DNA of 64,000 bases from Pirellulales bacterium (GTDB lineage Bacteria > Planctomycetota > Planctomycetia > Pirellulales > PALSA-1355), in the NCBI GenBank assembly GCA_022844125.1, contig JALHMI010000010.1, positions 62,001 to 126,000 on the forward strand. Reading direction: 5' to 3'. The notes under the pieces were generated by a model. The model was not told the origin of the DNA. It saw nothing but the letters and a program-made list of their open reading frames with translations, and ran no database searches. A program made the position numbers and the translations under genes. Positions 38,360 through 46,772 of this stretch are shown one piece after another (within the stretch, counting starts at the first letter, position 1; each line of letters opens with the position of its first letter).

Positions 38360-39813
38360 GCAGTGAGATTATCTCGCAAGAGAATGGCGAACCGAAGCGG
38401 AAACGGCAGAGGCCGCAGATCGCAATTGTGCCAGGTTCGCTGAACCTTGGGAGCCCCTCAGCCAGGACTGATGTTTCAAACGCACAGCGGTTCGCGGAGT
38501 TGCACGGGCTGAAAGTGCGATGGTGTGAGCCCTGGCAGAAATGGCTGACGTACGACGGCCGGAGATGGTCAATGGACGACGCCCGATCGCTGGACGCATG
38601 GGCGAAAGTCGTTGCCTCAGAGATTTGGGGGGAAGCGGCAGAGTTGCTTCCGCAAGTTGACTTCGCAACCGGCAAAGAGATCACCAGTTTCGCGAGGCAG
38701 TCGGCAAGTGCAAAGGGAATCAATGCCATGATCGCACTAGCGAAAAGCGAACCGGGGATACCGGTTCTGCCAGCCAAGCTCGACACGAATCCGTGGGCCC
38801 TTAACTGCCTGAATGGAACACTGGACCTGCGCACCGCAGAGCTCAAGCCGCATGACCGCAGCAATCTGATCACGAAGATCTGCCCGGTCAAATTTGACCC
38901 GAACGCAACATGTCCGAATTGGGAAGCGATGCTCGACGTCATCCTCGGGCCAGACCTAACCAGGTACGTTCAGCGGGCAGTCGGTTATTCGCTTACCGGC
39001 AGTGTGCGCGAGCAGTGCCTTTTCTTGCTCTGGGGAACTGGCTCGAACGGCAAAAGTACGTTTCTCAACGCCTTGATGGAGACGCTGGGCAAAGACTACT
39101 CCATGCAGGCGGTCGACGGGATGCTGATGTCCAAGGGCAAGGACGATCACCCGACCGAAAAGGCCGACCTGTTTGGCATGCGGTTCGTCTCGAGCGTCGA
39201 AGTTGAAGAAGGCAAGCGGCTGAACGAATCGTTGGTCAAGCAGCTCACCGGCGGCGACCTGATTCGAGCTCGCCGGATGCGGGAAGACTTCTGGCAGTTT
39301 CCCCCAACGCACAAGCTGTGGATGGCGGCGAATCACAAGCCTGTCATTCGTGGCACCGATCACGGCATCTGGCGCCGCGTCAAACTGATCCCATTCGTCA
39401 CGACGATCGCCGATGAAGACCAAGACAAGTCGCTACCCACGAAGCTGTCGGCCGAGCGTGCCGGCATTCTGAACTGGGCGGTTCAAGGCTGTCTCGATTG
39501 GAACTTGAACGGCCTCGGCGAGCCCGACGAAATCACCGAAGCGACCAAAGAGTATCGCACCGAGATGGACGTCGTGGGAGCGTTCCTCGCGGACTGTTGC
39601 ATACTACGCGGCCAGTTCTCCACGCGAGCCGCCGTGATCTACGCAGCCTACCAAAGCTGGTGCAAAACGAATGGCGAATTTGCGGTCAACCAGCGCCGAT
39701 TCGGCTTGGCGATGACCGAAAGAGGGGTCGAGCGATACTCCAACAACGGCACGTTTTACCGCGGAATTGAACTACTGACGGAGGTAACGGAACCTTGCGG
39801 AACGAATTTCTAG
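38356..39813 (+). CDS. P4-type replicative helicase (SF3, D5_N/DUF5906 type)
   Basis: 485 residues from the ATG at 38356, which overlaps the previous stop as ATGA. The D5_N region covers about residues 40-200. The SF3 helicase P-loop is LLWGTGSNGKSTFLNAL with Lys233, Walker B lies in FVSSVEVEEGKRL, and the sensor is LWMAANHKPVIRGTDHGIWR. A winged-helix tail completes the protein. The N-terminal primase domain present in P4 alpha is absent (P4 alpha is about 780 residues), so it is probably helicase-only and relies on another primase. Confidence 0.92.
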   Translation: MSSEIISQENGEPKRKRQRPQIAIVPGSLNLGSPSARTDVSNAQRFAELHGLKVRWCEPWQKWLTYDGRRWSMDDARSLDAWAKVVASEIWGEAAELLPQVDFATGKEITSFARQSASAKGINAMIALAKSEPGIPVLPAKLDTNPWALNCLNGTLDLRTAELKPHDRSNLITKICPVKFDPNATCPNWEAMLDVILGPDLTRYVQRAVGYSLTGSVREQCLFLLWGTGSNGKSTFLNALMETLGKDYSMQAVDGMLMSKGKDDHPTEKADLFGMRFVSSVEVEEGKRLNESLVKQLTGGDLIRARRMREDFWQFPPTHKLWMAANHKPVIRGTDHGIWRRVKLIPFVTTIADEDQDKSLPTKLSAERAGILNWAVQGCLDWNLNGLGEPDEITEATKEYRTEMDVVGAFLADCCILRGQFSTRAAVIYAAYQSWCKTNGEFAVNQRRFGLAMTERGVERYSNNGTFYRGIELLTEVTEPCGTNF

Positions 39814-39909
39814 TATCGGCGCCTATGCGCGCCCGCGATGGGTACTAACCGGGAAATTGGTTCCGCTTCCTTCCGTGCCTTCCGTGAAGGGGTTTTGAGG
39901 GGTGGATAG

Positions 39910-40152
39910 ATGGCAGCGCATTTGAAACACGCGAGCGACGCCGGGGCAGCCCGCGATCAACTTGGACCCGTCTCGCTCGGCCAGGTTTATCCGCTCAAGG
40001 TGTTCCGCGCGCTAACCGGGTTAGGCGGCTGGGCACTTCGCAAAGCACAGCGCGACGGCCTGCGCGTCGTGACCGTCGGCCGCTGCAAGTTTGTTCGCGG
40101 CGATGACTTTCACGAGTTCCTGAATCGGGCAGAGAGCACACAAACGGATTAA
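39910..40152 (+). CDS. Small HTH/Xis-like protein
   Basis: The 80-residue protein contains a possible winged-helix fold (LKVFRALTGLGGWALRKAQR, VTVGRCKFVRGDDFHEFL) similar in outline to excisionases and small DNA-binding proteins. It lies between the replication and packaging genes. A role as directionality factor or late regulator is a guess from size and fold. Confidence 0.65.
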   Translation: MAAHLKHASDAGAARDQLGPVSLGQVYPLKVFRALTGLGGWALRKAQRDGLRVVTVGRCKFVRGDDFHEFLNRAESTQTD

Positions 40153-40170
40153 GCATCCTCACGATAGATC

Positions 40171-40881
40171 ATGCACAGCAACGACTTAGCACAACCTGTT
40201 ACTCCCGCCGTTACCGGCGAAGAGCCAAAGCGAAGCCGCAAAGGCATCGGCGGCGCCCCTGCCGGCAACCGCAACGCCACTCGCTCCGGCCGTCGTGCCT
40301 GGGAGACGGTGAAGCGGCTGCCCAAGTCGTGCGGTGCGATCCGCCAGCAGCTCTACGCCGAGCGAGACGATATCGAGCTTTCCGTCGGTCGTCAGCACGG
40401 CGAAGTAAGCCTGTATCACGCTGCACTGATCCAGTCGGCGGTACGGCATAGCGGCCGCGCGCAGCTCTTGGAACGCTGGCTGCGCGTCGAAGAGGGCCTG
40501 TCGCTCAACGAACGCCTGGCCGTGCTGAAAGAGATCGGCGCCGCCAGCGACTCGCGCGACAAGTGCCTGAAGCTTCTCGGTCTCGACGTCGCACACGACG
40601 CCACACGCGACGCATGGGCCTCGGTCCTATCACGGGCCGTCCCGGCTGACAACGCGTCTGAGAGCCGCACAGAGCCTCAGGAGTGGCAGCCGTCGACCGA
40701 GGGCATTTACGAAACACGCACATCTTCGCCGGTCACTCGCTGTGCCGGTGAAGGTGAACCGGTGGCCGCCGAGGCCCCCTCTCAGGATCGCCAGTCCTGT
40801 CGTCGTTCTGGTGATCCGTTGGATGGAGAGGCGAGGCCCGCGGCTGCCGGCGAACACAACGCGGAGGAGCCCCAATGCTAA
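40171..40881 (+). CDS. Putative small terminase subunit
   Basis: The 236-residue protein has a basic N-terminus with GIGGAPAGNRNA, a motif common at the start of phage DNA-binding small terminase subunits, followed by helical segments. The C-terminal 70 residues are low-complexity. It precedes the large terminase by one gene, the usual neighbourhood. No helix-turn-helix is sharp, so the call is tentative. Confidence 0.55.
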   Translation: MHSNDLAQPVTPAVTGEEPKRSRKGIGGAPAGNRNATRSGRRAWETVKRLPKSCGAIRQQLYAERDDIELSVGRQHGEVSLYHAALIQSAVRHSGRAQLLERWLRVEEGLSLNERLAVLKEIGAASDSRDKCLKLLGLDVAHDATRDAWASVLSRAVPADNASESRTEPQEWQPSTEGIYETRTSSPVTRCAGEGEPVAAEAPSQDRQSCRRSGDPLDGEARPAAAGEHNAEEPQC

Positions 40882-41798
40882 CCCCCAAGCAGTTGCAACG
40901 TCTGGCGAGTGGTGCGGCGATCAAGGGTCTCGTGCGTGGCGGCGGTACGCTTGGGTCACTCGGCGGGTTTCTTGGCCAGCTTGGCCCCGCCGGTCGAGCG
41001 CTCAAGATGCTGATTCGCGGCCAATCACTATCCGGCGTGAGCAGCACTGCCATTCAGGACGCCGTATCGCTACTTGAGGCCTCCGGCTTCGAGGTGCGCA
41101 TGCCGAGCGCCCCTGGCATTCCGACGCAGCCCCCAGCCGAGCGACGCCGTTCACGACCCGACGGCCGCCCAAATACGGGCGCCCCAATGCGACCGCGGAC
41201 TGGTGCACCAGGCGAGCCGCCAAGTCAGCGTCGCGGCCTTCCACAACCGCAAGACCCGTCACAGACCGGAGCATTTCCTGGCCGGCTGTATGTGGGGATG
41301 GAGAAGGTCACAAGCTCGAACGTTTACGCCATCGGCTACGACCCTCAGACGCTGACCATGCGAGTGCAATATCTCGCGACGGCACTGAATGCTCGTGGGG
41401 TCAGGGGCTCCGGTCACGTTGGCAAGAATCGCGTTCGCGGCACCACGGGCAAGACGCTGACCGGCAAGCGTGGCGGCCCGGGCCCACTGTACGACTACAA
41501 GGGCGTCCCGCCGCGCGTGTTCGAACGGATCCGGAGTGCAACGAGTAAAGGCAAGGCGATATGGGACGGTCTTCGAATTCGCGGGACCGTGTTTGGTCAC
41601 AAGTACGACTATGAGTTGGTCGCCGCGAGTGTGGCTGATGTCATCGACCTGGGCAGCAATCGGAAGGTGGCGCAAGTCACGTATGTTCCGCGACGGGCTG
41701 TTGGCCCCGGGCAGTTCCAAGGGCGGACCCTCCACCAAGGCGTAGGCAAATCCGCGCGGACGTTCCGCAGTCTCTTGCCGAATGAGGGGATGCGATGA
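40875..41798 (+). CDS. KTSC-domain phage protein
   Basis: The 307-residue protein begins with a glycine-rich helix (IKGLVRGGGTLGSLGGFLGQ). Residues about 145-230 fit a KTSC domain: SSNVYAIGYDPQTLTMRVQY, then YDYKGVPPRVFERIRSATSK. The remaining C-terminal part is basic. KTSC domains often occur alone or at the ends of phage and RNA-linked proteins, and their function is unknown. It overlaps the large-terminase start by four bases, so it is translated with it. Confidence 0.75.
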   Translation: MLTPKQLQRLASGAAIKGLVRGGGTLGSLGGFLGQLGPAGRALKMLIRGQSLSGVSSTAIQDAVSLLEASGFEVRMPSAPGIPTQPPAERRRSRPDGRPNTGAPMRPRTGAPGEPPSQRRGLPQPQDPSQTGAFPGRLYVGMEKVTSSNVYAIGYDPQTLTMRVQYLATALNARGVRGSGHVGKNRVRGTTGKTLTGKRGGPGPLYDYKGVPPRVFERIRSATSKGKAIWDGLRIRGTVFGHKYDYELVAASVADVIDLGSNRKVAQVTYVPRRAVGPGQFQGRTLHQGVGKSARTFRSLLPNEGMR

Positions 41799-43243
41799 GC
41801 ATTGCCAACGACCTGGCCCTGTTCGCCCGTGACCCGGTTGCATTCTTCCGGTTCGTCCTGGGTTCGTTGACCGGCCGCGAGCCTGCCAGATTTCAGTTGG
41901 AGCGATTCGCAAAGCTGGCCCCAGCGATGCTGGCGATGGCCGCGGGCGAGAGGTCGGCTGTATCGCGTTTTTGGTGGGAGGCGACCAAGGGCTGTTCGAA
42001 AGACACCGATCTGATGATCGCCATGATCTGGCTGCTACTGTTTGTACCCCGGCAGTTGCATATCCAGATTGCCGCAGCGGATTTGGAGCAAGCGGCCGAC
42101 GCCATGAAGGTCGTCACTCGCATCCTGAGCCTTCACCAGTGGATTGGCTCTCGCCTGAAGGCCGACAAGACCCGCATTAAGTGCGAAGACACGCAAAGCC
42201 AATGCGACTGCATTCCGGCCGATACCGCGGGCACCCACGGCAGTCGGCCCGACGTACTGATCATCAACGAAGCGAGCCATATCACGAAACAGGAGTTCGC
42301 GGAGAACGCACGCGACAACGCGTCCAAGGTTCCGCACGGGCTGGTCATTATCGCCACGAACGCTGGTTACACCGGCACCTGGCAGTACGCCTGGCGTGAG
42401 ATTGCACGCAAGTCTCCCCGCTGGAGTTTTCACCAGTGGGCGAATCCGTCGCCGTGGATCGATCCGGCCGAGGTCGAAGAGTCGCGGCAACGCAATAGTG
42501 CAACGCGTCACAACCGCTTGTACTACGGCGTTTGGTCAAGCCCTGGCGGCGATGCACTTGATCAAGCCGACGTGGATGCCGCGAACAAGCTGGCCGGTCC
42601 GATGCGAAAGGATCTCCCCGGCGACCATAAATGGACATTCGTTGCCGGCCTTGATCTTGGAATCTCGCACGATCATTCAGCGTTCGTCGTGCTCGGTTGC
42701 CAGCATGGTTCGAACCGTATCACACTGGCTGAGTGTATGGCCTGGAAACCGCAGAAGGGCGGGCAAGTCAATCTCAAGCACGTTGAGGACTTCGTTTACG
42801 AAACTCACAAGCGGTTGCATCTCAGTCGCCTGCGCTACGATCCATTTCAGGCCGAACTGATGGCCCAGAACCTTACCCGCAAGGGCATTCGCGTCGAGCC
42901 GATGGTTTTCAGCGGCAAGAATCTCGACCTGATGGCGTCGACGTTGCTCGAAGTGTTCCGGGCTCGCACGATCGATCTGTACTCGAGCTACGGCGGCGAC
43001 GAACTGATTCGCGACCTGGGGCGATTGTCGATCGTCGAGAAGTCTTACGGCTACAAGCTGGAAAGCACTCGCGATGCCGACGGCCATGCGGACCGGGCAA
43101 CGGCTCTGGCTATTTGCCTTCCCGATGCAATTCGACTGGCTCACTTTCGGGCCTACACGAATCACGGCACGCCGAGCCGCATTAGCACCCCCATCGACTA
43201 CCAACGGCACGGGATCCCGTTTGACCCCGGCTTTCGCGCTTAA
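41795..43243 (+). CDS. Terminase large subunit
   Basis: The 482-residue protein has a DVLIINEAS Walker B (Asp153-Glu159). Its C-terminal RNase H-like nuclease has acidic residues at Asp288 and Asp293 (GLDLGISHDHSA), Asp349 (LRYDPF) and Asp433 (DADGHADRATAL). The ATPase P-loop is unusual: residues 63-70 read ATKGCSKD where a GK(S/T) is expected. Size and domain order are otherwise those of TerL, the motor and nuclease of DNA packaging. It is the strongest evidence that this element is packaged. Confidence 0.88.
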   Translation: MSIANDLALFARDPVAFFRFVLGSLTGREPARFQLERFAKLAPAMLAMAAGERSAVSRFWWEATKGCSKDTDLMIAMIWLLLFVPRQLHIQIAAADLEQAADAMKVVTRILSLHQWIGSRLKADKTRIKCEDTQSQCDCIPADTAGTHGSRPDVLIINEASHITKQEFAENARDNASKVPHGLVIIATNAGYTGTWQYAWREIARKSPRWSFHQWANPSPWIDPAEVEESRQRNSATRHNRLYYGVWSSPGGDALDQADVDAANKLAGPMRKDLPGDHKWTFVAGLDLGISHDHSAFVVLGCQHGSNRITLAECMAWKPQKGGQVNLKHVEDFVYETHKRLHLSRLRYDPFQAELMAQNLTRKGIRVEPMVFSGKNLDLMASTLLEVFRARTIDLYSSYGGDELIRDLGRLSIVEKSYGYKLESTRDADGHADRATALAICLPDAIRLAHFRAYTNHGTPSRISTPIDYQRHGIPFDPGFRA

Positions 43244-43273
43244 CATCCCTTTTCGATTTTGGAGATCTGAATT

Positions 43274-44356
43274 ATGTACGACAAGCAACGCATTCGAGAA
43301 ATCGCCCCCGAGATTCAAGCGATCTACGATCCGTGGATTGATGCTGGCCGCGTTGAAGAGATCGACTCGCGTTTCTGGGAACTGCTGGACGAGCTTTTTT
43401 CGCTCTACGATCCACGCGAACAGCCTAACGCGGCCCACGGCATGGCTCGGTTATCGCACGGGGTTGTCGCTCTCAGGAACTACGCTGCCGAATTCGAGGC
43501 CGGCGGTGTTTCTCGGCACCGCATTCCTTCCGACTTCGCCATTGATCTCGACGTCACAGTAAAGGCACTGCTGGCCGATGCACCGAAGCTGATTCCACAG
43601 CCGAGCGTGTGTGACTTGGTGGCGCAGAACGTCCACCCGCGGCAGATAGCCTGCATTTGGAAGCTATTCGACCACAATGGCCACCCTGACGAGAAAGCTG
43701 TTGCGGCCGAGAAGGAGAATCCTGGCAGCATCGTCACGCCCGAGCACATCGAAAAGGTAGATCAGTTCCGGCTGGCCCAGCTTGGATTCGGTCCGCTGGC
43801 CGAGTATTCGTATGAGCCCGCGGAGGGGATGCGACGTTTGGCCCCGCCGAAGGTTGAGCCCGACGTGATTAATCCGCCGAACATGGATCGCATGATCATG
43901 AACGGCGCCACGGTCGAACAGATTGCTCGCAGCATGGCTGATTCATTCGGTCGCACAGCCGGCGATTGGATCCCGGAAGTTATGGCTCGGGCGCGAGAGC
44001 TAGGCCGCACCCTGCCGCTGAACGCGCAGCAGATTCGCAACGGCGGTCTCGCTGAGCAAGTCGCGGCCGAAGAGCGGCAGAGAAGCATTCCGCTAGGTAT
44101 GGGTTCATTTCCGCCTGCAGGCCTCTTTGGCGAAAGCGCGGAGAAGGTCGCCAAGGAAGTTGAATTCTTCGCGCGGCCCGGTCAGCACGTGACCAAGCCC
44201 GCAGAGTCGGAGATTGCGCCGGAAATCGTCGAGCAAGTTTCCGAACTGCATATCGAAGGCAATGACCCCGCGGCGATTGCCGAACACCTTGGCCTGCCGC
44301 ACCAGGTTGTCGCCGACGCGATCAAGTTGATCGAAACCGCCGAGGTCGCCGGCTAA
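43274..44356 (+). CDS. Unplaced phage protein A (360 residues)
   Basis: GGAG precedes the ATG. The sequence is hydrophilic and mostly helical, with segments such as FWELLDELFSLYDPREQPNA, two 'CDLVAQNVHPRQIACIW'-like helical parts and a C-terminal HTH-like EIVEQVSELHIEGNDPAAIA. A portal gene would be expected here, directly after TerL, but the size (portals are usually 400-550) and sequence do not match one. Function unknown. Confidence 0.72.
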   Translation: MYDKQRIREIAPEIQAIYDPWIDAGRVEEIDSRFWELLDELFSLYDPREQPNAAHGMARLSHGVVALRNYAAEFEAGGVSRHRIPSDFAIDLDVTVKALLADAPKLIPQPSVCDLVAQNVHPRQIACIWKLFDHNGHPDEKAVAAEKENPGSIVTPEHIEKVDQFRLAQLGFGPLAEYSYEPAEGMRRLAPPKVEPDVINPPNMDRMIMNGATVEQIARSMADSFGRTAGDWIPEVMARARELGRTLPLNAQQIRNGGLAEQVAAEERQRSIPLGMGSFPPAGLFGESAEKVAKEVEFFARPGQHVTKPAESEIAPEIVEQVSELHIEGNDPAAIAEHLGLPHQVVADAIKLIETAEVAG

Positions 44357-44416
44357 AGCGACCGCGCGCAAGAGTTGAGGCCCGTTTTCTAACTTCACAA
44401 TCAAGGAACTGAAATC

Positions 44417-45145
44417 ATGTCACTGCACCCCGCATCGTTCACGAAACTCGACGCTGCTGTCTCGCGGCGAAACCAGCTCACCCGGATCGAGATCAGTGAT
44501 AACGCGTTGATCAACAGGCTGGCGAACCAAAACCGGCACAATCGGATGGCCCGCCAGAATCAGGAGATGATCGAGCGCAACAACCGGCTGTCGAAGCGGC
44601 TCGACTCGCTCGAAGAATCAAGCGGCATTGGGCCCGCGAATCGTAAGGAGTTCTATCGCCGTCTTCGCGAGCGGATCGACGAGGTAACGCAGAACGGTAC
44701 TCCCGACCGCGTGACCTACGCGAAAATCCGTGATGAGGTGGAAGAGAGCATGGCGAATGTGCCGATCGGCCGTCGCCTCACCCGCCCCAGCGAAGAAGAA
44801 ATCAGCGCTTGGGTTGTGGCGTGGAAGAAAGCCTGCGGGCTCGGGCCGCAAGCCCCGTCCTATCCATCGCTCAAGGAAGACGCGGCGACGCTGATTTGGC
44901 ACGGCTTCACGGTCGAACAGGTGCGCGCTAGCGGACTGCCAATTCAGAAGGCGGCCATGCTCGCCGGGCTCGGCCAAGATCTTCCGCAGGAACCACAGAT
45001 GGCGATGCGTGCGAACGTGCCGCAGCAGTATTCGCGGCAGTCGGCCGAGACGGCTGCGCGCGTTCGCGATCGCCTTGAATACTACTCACGCCGCGGCCAG
45101 TGGAAGCCTTACGCCGAGATCGTGGCCGAAGTCGAGCGCAAGTAG
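44417..45145 (+). CDS. Unplaced phage protein B (242 residues)
   Basis: AAGGA precedes the ATG. The N-terminal third is a coiled coil (NQNRHNRMARQNQEMIERNN). The middle and C-terminal parts are helical with a repeat-like HGFTVEQVRASGLPIQKAAM. A scaffold-like role is possible from the coiled coil and position, but I have no family match. Confidence 0.7.
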   Translation: MSLHPASFTKLDAAVSRRNQLTRIEISDNALINRLANQNRHNRMARQNQEMIERNNRLSKRLDSLEESSGIGPANRKEFYRRLRERIDEVTQNGTPDRVTYAKIRDEVEESMANVPIGRRLTRPSEEEISAWVVAWKKACGLGPQAPSYPSLKEDAATLIWHGFTVEQVRASGLPIQKAAMLAGLGQDLPQEPQMAMRANVPQQYSRQSAETAARVRDRLEYYSRRGQWKPYAEIVAEVERK

Positions 45146-45195
45146 ATCGCACGTTTATGTTGTTTCCGAGGTTTGTTTTTTAAGGAGTTCTCAAG

Positions 45196-45648
45196 ATGCC
45201 TCCGTATGTTGAACATGGCCATCACACGTCGGGCACGACCGCCCAGCGTCCCCACAATTGCCAAGTGGGCTTCCGCTACTTTGACACGACGCTTGGGCAA
45301 ACAGTCGTATTTGACGGCACGAATTGGGTGCTCTCGACCCGGATTCCGCCGCGCACCGTGGCTGTGGGTGGCACCGCGCAGGCCAACGCTAACGCCCTGG
45401 CCGAAGGATTCAACCTGGTGACCGGCGCGGACGGCACGGCTGCGGTTGTCCTGCCCACGCCGCAAGTCGGCATGGTCGTGACGCTGAAGAACAACGCGAA
45501 TGCCATCCTGAAGGTCTTCCCGGGCGTCGGCCACACGGTCAACGCGCTGGCCGCCAATGCCGTGTTCAACCAGGCTGCGTTCACGTGCTGCGATCTGCAC
45601 GCGTACAACGCGACCGCTTGGTTCAGCAAGCCGCTGCTGCCTTCGTAA
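45196..45648 (+). CDS. Putative phage spike or decoration protein
   Basis: The 150-residue protein begins MPPYVEHGHHTSGTTAQRPH and then shows CQVGFRYFDTTLGQTVVFDG followed by TNWV, the short beta module seen at the base of many tail fibers and decoration proteins. The remainder is beta-rich (GMVVTLKNNANAILKVFPGV). AAGGAG lies before the ATG. It is the only gene with a recognisable virion-surface feature. Confidence 0.7.
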   Translation: MPPYVEHGHHTSGTTAQRPHNCQVGFRYFDTTLGQTVVFDGTNWVLSTRIPPRTVAVGGTAQANANALAEGFNLVTGADGTAAVVLPTPQVGMVVTLKNNANAILKVFPGVGHTVNALAANAVFNQAAFTCCDLHAYNATAWFSKPLLPS

Positions 45649-45661
45649 CTGCATCACGCAC

Positions 45662-45756
45662 AGCCGGTCGGTCTCGTTGATCGGTCCGGCTACCCCGCGG
45701 ATCGCCGCGCCCCGTTAATTGGCTTCTCCGAGCCGGGGCCGGCGCCGCGGGGGATT
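45662..45756 (+). terminator. Nested hairpins between structural genes (possible terminator)
   Basis: AGCCGG (45662-45667) pairs with CCGGCT (45686-45691). Then CCCCGCGG (45693-45700) pairs with CCGCGGGG (45745-45752), enclosing a smaller GGCT/AGCC hairpin. GATTTTC follows the outer stem. The T-run is short, so it may be an attenuator or just a structured leader. Confidence 0.45.
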
Positions 45757-45779
45757 TTCAAAACAGAGGTGACTTGCAA

Positions 45780-46772
45780 ATGGATATCACTTCAACGCTG
45801 GCAGGCATGCTCGCTGGCTCGCTAGCCAAAAAGGCAGTGGCCAAGTTTGACATGTCGAAGTTCACGCCAATGAACATTCGGCCCGTGCATCCGACCGTCG
45901 GCGCACACTCGAACCCAGCTTCGGACCTGGGAACGATCTTGCGGCAGCGGCTTGCAAAGGACGAACGCCCGAGCGGCGGCAATCCACAGTGGGTGCGAAC
46001 GCTGATCAGCTTCATGGCCGGCGGCAATCGCAGTCCGAACCATCCGCAGGCACCGCCCCGGCAATCCGATGGCGTCGGCTCGCCGCCGATTCAGCGCGAC
46101 GGATTGCGATCGTCGGTCAGATCGTTTTCACCGTTGGCAACTGCCGCTGGAATGTTTAACCGCCAGAATCAATCCGAAGGCGGGCAGGGCGGCCAATCGC
46201 CGGGTGGCAGCGGCCTGCGCATGCCGAACATGGGCGCAATCATGGCAACGCGGCTCGGCGGAGTTGGAGCGGGCGCCGGAATGGCCGCGGCCGCCACAGT
46301 CGGCGCTGCCGGTCTACTTGCTGGGGTGTTTCTCAAAGTGGCTCATTCCGCCAAACAGATGGGCGAAGCCCAGATCGAAAGCCTCAAGCATCTTCGGATG
46401 TACAACGGCGAAATTTCAGCAGCGTACGGACGCGAAAAAGTTGGCGAGCATAAGCGGAACCGACAGAAGGCCGAAACTGTCGGCGGCAGTCAATCGGCAC
46501 TGGTCGACGCGATTGGCGAAATGAAAGACTCCTGGGCGCCATTTGAGAACACCGTCGACAACATTCAGAACAAGATCGGCATCGTCGGCGCCAAAGTTTG
46601 GGGCGCGATCGGTACGGGCCTTTCGTTTCTTGCGAAGATCGCAGAAAAAGCGGCCGACACGGCGGACAACACGAAAGATCAAAAAGACAAGCTGGCGCCG
46701 GCTTGGCAACAGACGATCAATGATCTGGCCAAGATGCATCGCCAGCGCAATACACCGAAAGGAAAGCGATGA
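45780..46772 (+). CDS. Unplaced phage protein C with central membrane-like glycine/alanine segment
   Basis: 330 residues from the ATG at 45780 (GAGGTGAC before it); a TTG two codons earlier is also possible. After a disordered Ser/Gly/Pro-rich part there is a hydrophobic stretch near 165-200 (MAAAATVGAAGLLAGVFLKV), then helices and coiled coil (FENTVDNIQNKIGIVGAKVW). It could be a mini tape-measure, pilot protein or holin-like protein. No family is recognised. It overlaps the next gene by four bases. Confidence 0.7.
   Translation: MDITSTLAGMLAGSLAKKAVAKFDMSKFTPMNIRPVHPTVGAHSNPASDLGTILRQRLAKDERPSGGNPQWVRTLISFMAGGNRSPNHPQAPPRQSDGVGSPPIQRDGLRSSVRSFSPLATAAGMFNRQNQSEGGQGGQSPGGSGLRMPNMGAIMATRLGGVGAGAGMAAAATVGAAGLLAGVFLKVAHSAKQMGEAQIESLKHLRMYNGEISAAYGREKVGEHKRNRQKAETVGGSQSALVDAIGEMKDSWAPFENTVDNIQNKIGIVGAKVWGAIGTGLSFLAKIAEKAADTADNTKDQKDKLAPAWQQTINDLAKMHRQRNTPKGKR

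Noticed and set aside
39878-39894. Short hairpin CCTTC/GAAGG followed by GGGGTTTT after the helicase gene
   Set aside because: Only a 5-bp stem with a 3-base loop, within repeated CTTCCGTG sequence; too weak to call.
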